64,000 nt of DNA, from positions 1-64,000 of IMG/VR virus record IMGVR_UViG_3300032954_000010; one strand, 5' to 3'. Under the pieces are notes generated by a model. That model did not search any database. It saw nothing but the letters and a program-made list of their open reading frames with translations, and had not been told where the DNA came from. Positions within the stretch are counted from its first letter, which is position 1. Every line of letters starts with the position of its first letter. The translations under genes were made by a program, and so were the position numbers. This stretch comes from a virus. This document shows, one piece after another, positions 14,815 to 20,738 of the stretch.

Positions 14815-15207
14815 ATGCTGATAGTCGGCACGCATAGTTGGAAAAACGAGGTAAAACGGTGGCAGGCGCCGATCGACTTTGAGACCTGGCGCGCGGAAGT
14901 ATGCGGCAGGATGGCCGGCGACCATTTGCCGTTGCGAGAGTATTATGAGGCTTGTTGGGACGCTGCTGATTGTAATGAGTATTTGCTCGTTAACGGGATG
15001 CTTAAAACACCGCCAAAGCGCCGCGTGGTTACGCTCGATGTCGAGACGGTCAACAAACGATTTGCGGTGTGTCTGTGGCGCGAGTGCCATAAGCTATTGA
15101 CGCGACGCCTCACGCCAGAGGCGCGGAAGCTCGTTTGCGATATGCGGGTCAAAATGCAGGTACGAGCGGGAATAGAAATATTGGGCAAACCGGATGATGG
15201 GGCTTGA
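14815..15207 (+). CDS. Hypothetical protein
   Basis: 130 residues: MLIVGTHSWKNEVKRWQAPI, a Trp-rich middle (FETWRAEVCGRMAGDHLPLR, EYYEACWDAADCNEYLL) and a basic helical end (ECHKLLTRRLTPEARKLVCD). AGGAGG lies 5 bases before the ATG. No family recognised. Confidence 0.6.
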   Translation: MLIVGTHSWKNEVKRWQAPIDFETWRAEVCGRMAGDHLPLREYYEACWDAADCNEYLLVNGMLKTPPKRRVVTLDVETVNKRFAVCLWRECHKLLTRRLTPEARKLVCDMRVKMQVRAGIEILGKPDDGA

Positions 15208-15232
15208 CAACTCAGAATGTAGCAAATACATT
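15204..15232 (+). promoter_or_regulatory. Promoter for 15270 gene
   Basis: GGCTTGACA (-35 TTGACA at 15204-15209), 17 bases, TACATT (15227-15232). One of the repeated CTTGACA promoters. Confidence 0.65.
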
Positions 15233-15269
15233 GCGCGGGTGAGGTTGAACCCGAGCCCAGGAGGCCAGC

Positions 15270-15497
15270 ATGCATAAGCCTTATTTTAGCGAAGGATCGG
15301 AAGCGATGCTTGCGCTTGAAGCGATGGTCGATAAAGTCGGCCTCGCTAATGTGCTTTACGCGCTCGCGCACATTTCCAATGCAAAGGCCGAGCATTTACA
15401 AACGAATTGGCAGGATGCAAGCGGTGCACAATGGTGGGAGCAACGCGCGCGAAAGCTTGACGATTTAGCGGCGAAGCCTTTCATGCACGACGCTTGA
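15270..15497 (+). CDS. Small helical protein
   Basis: 75 residues, ATG behind CAGGAGG. It is helical throughout (AMLALEAMVDKVGLANVLYA, NAKAEHLQTNWQDASGAQWW). It has its own promoter and is the only gene of its unit. A similar pattern (V.KVGL.NVL.AL..I...KAEHL..NW.D......W) is common in alphaproteobacterial prophages; role unknown. Confidence 0.65.
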   Translation: MHKPYFSEGSEAMLALEAMVDKVGLANVLYALAHISNAKAEHLQTNWQDASGAQWWEQRARKLDDLAAKPFMHDA

Positions 15498-15506
15498 AAA
15501 CAACAT

Positions 15507-15851
15507 TTAGCAGGAGGCAAGCGGTCGGTTAATCGCCGGCCGTTTTGCTTTGGCGCGTGCATACGCGGCTTGGCGCTTTTCGATCTTGTTTTCTAGCAAG
15601 TCCCAAGCCCATATTGGCGCCGGGCGGTATCCTTGGCGCCAGTCTCTGATTTGGGTGTAGGTGGCGCGGTTATCGAGCGCGCGTCGCATTGCTGCGCGGC
15701 GGCCGTCACGTCGCCCAGTGCGATCGCGTCGTGCCGGTAAGTCGAGATAGGTTAATAACAATTCTTCGAAATTAGAACGATACGCTACCGCGGCAGGGAA
15801 CCGTGCAACGTGTTTGAGCTGCGCGCGATCGTCTTTCAAGTGTTCATCCAT
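15507..15851 (-). CDS. Probable HTH DNA-binding protein
   Basis: 114 residues. The middle is very basic (LPARRDRTGRRDGRRAAMRR), followed by YTQIRDWRQGYRPAPIWAWD, which fits a helix-turn-helix in which the W-R-x-G-xxxxP turn precedes the last helix (LLENKIEKR). No ribosome site before the ATG; a TAGATT lies 7 bases upstream, so it may be leaderless. Convergent with the preceding gene, with a weak terminator-like repeat between. Confidence 0.5.
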   Translation of the reverse strand: MDEHLKDDRAQLKHVARFPAAVAYRSNFEELLLTYLDLPARRDRTGRRDGRRAAMRRALDNRATYTQIRDWRQGYRPAPIWAWDLLENKIEKRQAAYARAKAKRPAINRPLASC

Positions 15852-16187
15852 TCACAAAATCTACCGCACGGCCGCCGATCCCCGCAAGCCCTCTCGATCG
15901 CCGACCTGGCGCCAGCTCCCCAGACCCGCGAATCAGCCGAAACGTTCTTTTGACAATGTTCGGATCGGAGGCCGGACGGCGCAAAACGCCGTGAAAACGC
16001 AATCCAAGGCGCCTCTAACTATTTTTGAGGGCTAAAAATGCTCGATTTCGCCGGCCTGGCGCTGTCCACATTGCGGACTCGGCCGGTTCGCGGCCCGGTT
16101 GTGCGCGAATTTTTTGCAACTCGATCGGACCAACGCAAAGAAAAAATAAGGTCACGCAGTGCTCTGCCGCCGCAGAAAAAATTTTCC
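15852..16187. other. Intergenic region, no supported gene
   Basis: About 330 bases. A frame open from 16038 joins the next gene, but the promoter at 16188 and the ribosome site at 16234 fit a later start. The TTGACA at 15950 has no -10 box at a useful distance. Confidence 0.4.
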
Positions 16188-16215
16188 TTGACAGCGTACT
16201 ACTGTGTATTATGCT
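16188..16215 (+). promoter_or_regulatory. Promoter for 16245 gene
   Basis: CCTTGACA (-35 at 16188-16193), 16 bases, TATGCT (16210-16215). The ATG follows 30 bases later with GGAG upstream. Confidence 0.65.
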
Positions 16216-16244
16216 CCGCGCTCCTGCCCCCTGGAGCTTCAAAA

Positions 16245-16505
16245 ATGTCTGCCTCGTTCTGTTGGGAAATTGTCAAGCCAACTCGGTCCAAAAGCTTTTC
16301 TTGTGGCACGTCGAGCGATGTTGATGCGTTAAAGAAAACTTTTGGAGATCAAATAACAAATAAAGACATCCAGATGCTGCGTGCTATGCACCGCGCGACG
16401 CGAGCCGAGAAATCCTTGTGGGGTGAAATCGCTGACACGCTTGAACGGCTAGAGGGCGGTAATTATGAGCAGCCGGTAGTGCTTAAGATTTGGGTGGAAT
16501 ACTAA
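16245..16505 (+). CDS. Hypothetical protein
   Basis: 86 residues from an ATG at 16245, chosen because GGAG lies 9 bases upstream and a promoter 30 bases before; an ATG at 16038 is in frame but would be upstream of that promoter. The C-terminal two thirds are helical (ITNKDIQMLRAMHRATRAEK, SLWGEIADTLERLEGG). Unknown function. Confidence 0.5.
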   Translation: MSASFCWEIVKPTRSKSFSCGTSSDVDALKKTFGDQITNKDIQMLRAMHRATRAEKSLWGEIADTLERLEGGNYEQPVVLKIWVEY

Positions 16506-16562
16506 ATGTCAGAACGGCTAATCATACTACCCTCTCAACCCGCAGCAGGAGGTGACAAGTGA
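16506..16562 (+). CDS. 18-residue peptide, possible coupling ORF
   Basis: ATG right after the previous TAA; reads MSERLIILPSQPAAGGDK and stops over the next GTG (AAGTGAG). It may only serve to bring ribosomes to the next gene. Confidence 0.3.
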   Translation: MSERLIILPSQPAAGGDK

Positions 16563-16732
16563 GCAAGCGCATCACTCTTTCGGATCGAGAGTGTCAGGTG
16601 CTTTGTGCGGTGATTTACTATATGATGACACACGCGCAAGGTTTAGGCCAAGAAGGACGTTGCCTCGTTCAAATCGCCGGTACTGAACTGCGTGCTTTGC
16701 GAAGTAGATTGCTCAGGGACGCTGACAAGTGA
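16559..16732 (+). CDS. Small hypothetical protein, 57 residues
   Basis: GTG at 16559 behind CAGGAGG. It reads VSKRITLSDRECQVLCAVIY, a likely HTH-like helical start, with MMTHAQGLGQEGRC and a basic end (ELRALRSRLLRDADK). Stop overlaps the next GTG. Confidence 0.5.
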   Translation: MSKRITLSDRECQVLCAVIYYMMTHAQGLGQEGRCLVQIAGTELRALRSRLLRDADK

Positions 16733-16956
16733 TTCCCCGCCGCTCCTTCCTTCTCGGCCTCGGTTCGCTCATCGCGGCGCCTGCCATCGTGCGCGCGTCT
16801 TCGCTCATGCCGGTGCGCGGCATCATCATGGATGTGCCGGCTTGGACGCCGCAATTAATGTTTTTTAGCGGGCGATACTGGTGGGTCGAGAATGGAATTG
16901 AAATTCACTATTCTGCCAAGGTGGATCGTTTTGTTACCGAGACAATACAAGCATGA
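16729..16956 (+). CDS. Small exported protein with twin-arginine signal
   Basis: 75 residues from a GTG overlapping the previous stop. The N-terminus IPRRSFLLGLGSLIAAPAIV is a textbook Tat signal (RRSFL then a hydrophobic core, cut near VRA-S). The mature part is about 50 residues with WTPQLMFFSGRYWWVENG. It could be a small cell-envelope protein. It opens a run of export-signal genes. Confidence 0.6.
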   Translation: MIPRRSFLLGLGSLIAAPAIVRASSLMPVRGIIMDVPAWTPQLMFFSGRYWWVENGIEIHYSAKVDRFVTETIQA

Positions 16957-17264
16957 TTCTCAAAAAATCCCACCGCACTCAGCCTCTCCCCGAGCACGTC
17001 GAGACGCACACGACGCAGCTTCTGCTTTATCCCAAGGGTGATCCCAAGCTCGTGCCGGGCTCGACCGCTTACCTAGTCAACCACGTCTCGCCGGCCGAGA
17101 CCTATCTGTTAGAACGGGACGAGAAGACCAAGGACCTGTTTGGCACGCCGCTGGTCTATTCGGTGGGGCACAGCCCCGATGCCAGTTTCCTGCGTCTGCA
17201 TCCCACGCCCGATCGCGATTATTTTGCGGTGTTCAGGTACAACCCGGCGGCGCGTGAAATTTAG
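16953..17264 (+). CDS. Hypothetical protein
   Basis: 103 residues, ATG overlapping the previous stop. Beta-rich (TTQLLLYPKGDPKLVPGSTA, YLVNHVSPAETYLL), no signal peptide. No family recognised. Confidence 0.55.
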   Translation: MILKKSHRTQPLPEHVETHTTQLLLYPKGDPKLVPGSTAYLVNHVSPAETYLLERDEKTKDLFGTPLVYSVGHSPDASFLRLHPTPDRDYFAVFRYNPAAREI

Positions 17265-17277
17265 GGCTTGACAAGCC
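17265..17277. repeat. Palindrome GGCTTGACAAGCC
   Basis: Perfect 6-base inverted repeat around one A, containing the CTTGACA box but with no -10 at 15-19 bases. It may be an operator site. Confidence 0.3.
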
Positions 17278-17341
17278 GGTTTTGCCTTGCGCAGCGGCCC
17301 ATGCTAGGTTCCCTCGATCGTCCTCGATGGAGCCGATGGCC

Positions 17342-18190
17342 ATGCGCCGTTTTTTGTTTTTAGCGTTCCTTCTGTTCGCTTCCCCCGCCTTCGCGCAAAC
17401 GAGTGTCTTGATGAATTGGAAGGCGGCGGGTGGCAACACGCCGGTCGCGACCGGCAACCCGCTGCCGGTCAATATCGTTGCTGGCGGTGGATCGGGCGGC
17501 ACGTCGGCAACCGACGAATCGGCTTTCACGCACGGCGCGACGGCGTTGACGCCTGTTGGCGGCGTCTACTGGGTCTCCATTCCAAACCTGGCCGATGGAG
17601 AGACCGGCGCCGCGGCGATGACCACAGCTCGCTCCGTCCACGTCCTCGACGATAACTCGGCTGCGCTGCTGGCCGCCGCTCAATCCGCCATCCCCGGCTA
17701 CTACGCCACAGCCTACAATACATGCAGCCAAGTCAGCGGCACCACAGCGCCCATCTGCGTCGATCTCAATGGCAATATGTACGCCAACATCAGTCGATAT
17801 ATGCAGGCGTTGGGTTCGCCTTCGACTTCGCTGATGATGCCAGTGCAAGGCGGCTCGAAAGGTGGTCTTGCCGTCGTCAACGGCGGCAGCTTCTATCAAG
17901 CGGTTGCCGCTTCGCAGACCGGAACAGTTCTGCAATCGTCTACCGGGGCAACGGGTGACTACCTCTCACATTGCGTGATCTATCCCGCTTCGACTTCGCC
18001 TGGCGTCGTCACAGTGTTCGACGGTAGCAACACGGCGGCCAACTCAGCGATCTTATTCCCCGGTGGCTCGTCGAGCCTTTCCAATCTTGCCCCTATTCCA
18101 ATCCCGGTCGGGGCCGTCAGTAAGAACGGCGCATGGGAGGTTACGACCGGCGCAAACGTCTCCGTCGTCTGCTACGGAAAGTTTAGCTGA
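17342..18190 (+). CDS. Exported fibre-like protein
   Basis: 282 residues from an ATG at 17342 with GGAG 9 bases upstream; ATGs at 17327 and 17336 are possible. Residues 1-19 (MRRFLFLAFLLFASPAFAQ) are a Sec signal peptide with an AFA-Q cut. The rest is beta-rich, Gly/Ser/Thr/Ala-rich, with LPVNIVAGGGSGG and a C-terminal GAWEVTTGANVSVVCYGKF, as seen in phage fibre or head-decoration proteins. It heads a run of four genes with overlapping starts and stops. Confidence 0.6.
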   Translation: MRRFLFLAFLLFASPAFAQTSVLMNWKAAGGNTPVATGNPLPVNIVAGGGSGGTSATDESAFTHGATALTPVGGVYWVSIPNLADGETGAAAMTTARSVHVLDDNSAALLAAAQSAIPGYYATAYNTCSQVSGTTAPICVDLNGNMYANISRYMQALGSPSTSLMMPVQGGSKGGLAVVNGGSFYQAVAASQTGTVLQSSTGATGDYLSHCVIYPASTSPGVVTVFDGSNTAANSAILFPGGSSSLSNLAPIPIPVGAVSKNGAWEVTTGANVSVVCYGKFS

Positions 18191-19590
18191 TGCGTAAGGC
18201 TGTCTTTGCCCTTTTTGCCGGGCTGCTATTCTGTGCGCAGACCATGCTGCCCGGTTTCCCGCCGGGTTTATTTGGCAATCGCGCATATTTGAGCGGTAGT
18301 GGCGGCGGCTCTCTCTCTTGCAGCTATACGCCGGTCACGGCGGCCACCTACAACGTCGCCTATACGGGCGCGACTCCGTCGGCTTCAGGCGGCACGCCCT
18401 CCTACACGTTCTCGAACACCGGGTCACTGCCTCCGGGATTCTCGATCAATTCCAGCACCGGCGTCATCAGTGGCACTGATACGGTCGATTCGAGTGGTGC
18501 GACCTATCCCGGCATCCAGGTCAGCGTCACCGACAGCCTGAGTAATACGGCCAACTGTGGTGGATCGTTCACGATTACCGTCGCAGGCGGCAGCGTCATA
18601 AAGAGCATTCATCAATATTCGATCACAATCGCAGCGTCATCGCTGACCAACACAGCGACGATTACGTCGGTCACGACCGCAAACACCGTCATCATATGGC
18701 AGGGAACCACCAGCACCTCCTCAACTTCTGGGGCCTATAATCGCGCCGCTGTTCGGTTGACTTTGACGAACAGCACGACGGTCACGGCAACTCGCGAGAA
18801 CAACAGCGACTCGACCACGATTAACTTCACGGTCGTCGAGTTTGCCTCCGGCGTGAACTCGATCCAGGCCGGGACGATTACCGTTGCATCGGGTAGTGCG
18901 TCGAACACGGCAACGATTAGCGCGGTCGGAGCAAACGCCTTCGTTCTCTACCTCGGAGAGAGCACAGCCGGAACGAACGGCTATAGCGACAGCGTGGGTG
19001 CGGTCCAGCTTACTAATTCGACGACGGTGACGGCATTTGCCGTCAACACCGCCGTTGCAAAGACCGTCAGCTACATGGTGGCCGACCTCGACACCACGGT
19101 TGTCGACGGGGTGCCGCGAAGTTTTGCCTCGACATTTGCCGGAAGCACGACATCTGACGCCACCACGATCACGTCAGTAGACACGACCAGGAGCGTCGTT
19201 TTCCCAAATGGAAACGTGCCTGCCGCGACGCAAGTTGCCGACAGGTGTCAATATGTTCTGACCCTGACGAATGCGACGACGGTCACCGGCGTTCGCGCTG
19301 GCGGAACGGGGATTTCACGCACTTACTACGGAACGGTGGTCCAATTTGCCGCTAGCGCCGTCAACAGTTTGCAATCCGGTACGATTGCTCTTTCGTCGCC
19401 TACGGCTACGATCACCTCAGTAAATACAGCGAAAGCTGTCGCTGTTATGACTGGATTTAATTCGTCAACAGCCACGACACCGAATGCAGTCTTCCCAGAT
19501 TTGACGCTAACAAATTCGACCACTGTGACCGCAACAGTAACGACTGGAACCACCACAAACGTCGGCTGGTCCGCTCTTGAGTTCAAATGA
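18190..19590 (+). CDS. Exported Ig-like protein with four tandem repeats
   Basis: 466 residues. A signal peptide (MRKAVFALFAGLLFCAQTML) is followed by GFPPGLFGNRAYLSG. Residues 45-130 form a putative Ig domain of the cadherin/He_PIG type (SLPPGFSINSSTGVISGT). Residues 138-466 are about four repeats of 80-90 residues, each with SIQAGTITVASGSASNTATI-like, then LTLTNSTTVTATR-like and VVEFA-like segments. This is an elongated adhesin-like protein, probably extracellular. Its start overlaps the previous stop (TGATG). Confidence 0.65.
   Translation: MRKAVFALFAGLLFCAQTMLPGFPPGLFGNRAYLSGSGGGSLSCSYTPVTAATYNVAYTGATPSASGGTPSYTFSNTGSLPPGFSINSSTGVISGTDTVDSSGATYPGIQVSVTDSLSNTANCGGSFTITVAGGSVIKSIHQYSITIAASSLTNTATITSVTTANTVIIWQGTTSTSSTSGAYNRAAVRLTLTNSTTVTATRENNSDSTTINFTVVEFASGVNSIQAGTITVASGSASNTATISAVGANAFVLYLGESTAGTNGYSDSVGAVQLTNSTTVTAFAVNTAVAKTVSYMVADLDTTVVDGVPRSFASTFAGSTTSDATTITSVDTTRSVVFPNGNVPAATQVADRCQYVLTLTNATTVTGVRAGGTGISRTYYGTVVQFAASAVNSLQSGTIALSSPTATITSVNTAKAVAVMTGFNSSTATTPNAVFPDLTLTNSTTVTATVTTGTTTNVGWSALEFK
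18600..19587 (+). repeat. Four tandem protein repeats in the Ig-like protein
   Basis: Each unit of about 240-270 bases encodes a TITxxSxxATIxSV block, then LTNSTTVTA, then a VVEFA or equivalent end block. DNA similarity is highest in the TTGACnAACAGCACGACGGTCAC stretch, so recent duplication or gene conversion is likely. Confidence 0.5.
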
Positions 19591-20738
19591 TGGGCCGCAA
19601 ACTAATCCTCCCGCGGAGAAAGATTTTGCGGGCTGCGTTGTGTGCCGCCCCATTTGTACTTCTTTCCAAGCCAAGCAAAGCTTGGTTTCCGCACGGAGTG
19701 GCGTCTACGGTTGACACTTTACTTGTCGTCGTCGCGGGCGATAGCAATACAGGATCAGGTCAATTTTTTAATGCGACCTACGACACCACGCGACCGAATC
19801 TTTATCAATTTCTACACGGGCATACGACAGCCCTAGCGCAAGAGCCGCTGGACATGATTTCCCCGGCGGGGGCGAATGAAGTTGGCTCGACGACACGGTT
19901 GTGTCAGTTTTTGATCGACAATGGCCATGTGCCCGCTGGGGTTGTCCGTATCGTCATGCTGCCGACCGGCTGGGGCGGAACTGGACTTTCGCTCGCTGCC
20001 GGTAATACCGGATATTGGAATGTCGCTGGCTCACGCCAGGCCCTCGATGGCGTTGCTGGGAGTATCACGAACGGATCGGCCGCTGGCTTCAACGGGCTCT
20101 ACGGCATGATAAATGCCGCCAAGGCGACTTATCCGAACAACAAGATTTGGTTTTTTAATTGGATCGAAGGAGCAAACGACGGCAGTTGGGTTTCGCCGAA
20201 TTGGACGAACGCGATGATCGCCCTGTGGGCAGAGGTGCGCGGCGTCTACGCCGATGCTATCAATGCTCCGATCCTGGTGACGGGAGTTCCGCCGGATAAA
20301 TATAATCAATATCTGGGGAACGTGAACAATTACCACATGCTCGGCGAGCAGGCGGCAATCGGCAGCAGTGTCTCGAAAGCCTATTACGTCGATCCATCGT
20401 CTCCCACGGTGCTGCATTCCTATCTCGGAAATGCATTTATTCATTTCAACGCGGCTGCTGCGCGCGGCGGCGTGACGAATTTCAACACGAGCGGCTATGC
20501 GTGGTCATCCGGTGCGACCTACAACACGGTGGCCGTCGGGGCTGGCGATAACAACGTAGCGGTCGGATCGGACAATTATCTTTACACGACGCTGATTGAC
20601 GGAAACATTGGCAATGATCCGTCTGGCAATGCTTTCCCGGCTAAGTGGCGTCAGAACTACAGCGCGACGGAAACCATTTCCGATTCCGACTGCCTTGCCT
20701 ACCGTCAATATCAAGCTCTTTTGAGCGCAGGCTTCTGA
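19587..20738 (+). CDS. Exported SGNH-type esterase-like protein
   Basis: 383 residues, overlapping the previous stop. The N-terminus has PRRKILRAALCAAPFVLL, a Tat-like signal, then WFPHG. Block I is VVVAGDSNTGSG (Ser nucleophile in GDSN), a middle block has WFFNWIEGANDG (Gly-Asn region), and YLGNAFIHFNAAA supplies the late His. These are the blocks of SGNH hydrolases (sialate 9-O-acetylesterase-like). Likely activity: removing acetyl groups from a surface or capsular polysaccharide. The C-terminal 80 residues (TYNTVAVGAGDNNVAVGSDN) may bind carbohydrate. Its partner is the next gene, with the same WFPHG after the signal. Confidence 0.7.
   Translation: MMGRKLILPRRKILRAALCAAPFVLLSKPSKAWFPHGVASTVDTLLVVVAGDSNTGSGQFFNATYDTTRPNLYQFLHGHTTALAQEPLDMISPAGANEVGSTTRLCQFLIDNGHVPAGVVRIVMLPTGWGGTGLSLAAGNTGYWNVAGSRQALDGVAGSITNGSAAGFNGLYGMINAAKATYPNNKIWFFNWIEGANDGSWVSPNWTNAMIALWAEVRGVYADAINAPILVTGVPPDKYNQYLGNVNNYHMLGEQAAIGSSVSKAYYVDPSSPTVLHSYLGNAFIHFNAAAARGGVTNFNTSGYAWSSGATYNTVAVGAGDNNVAVGSDNYLYTTLIDGNIGNDPSGNAFPAKWRQNYSATETISDSDCLAYRQYQALLSAGF

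Noticed and set aside
14570-14821. Open frame of 83 codons in the AT-rich region
   Set aside because: No ribosome site, low-complexity composition, and it overlaps the start of the better-supported gene at 14815.
15950-15978. TTGACA as a promoter
   Set aside because: The bases 17 downstream (CGGACG) are GC-rich and no -10-like box is found at 15-19.
16038-16244. Upstream in-frame extension of the 16245 gene
   Set aside because: A good promoter lies inside it and a better-spaced ribosome site precedes the later ATG; the extension has a composition unlike a folded protein.
17265-17296. GGCTTGACAAGCC as a promoter or terminator
   Set aside because: No -10 box at a useful distance, and a one-base loop cannot form an RNA hairpin. 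Kept only as a palindrome.
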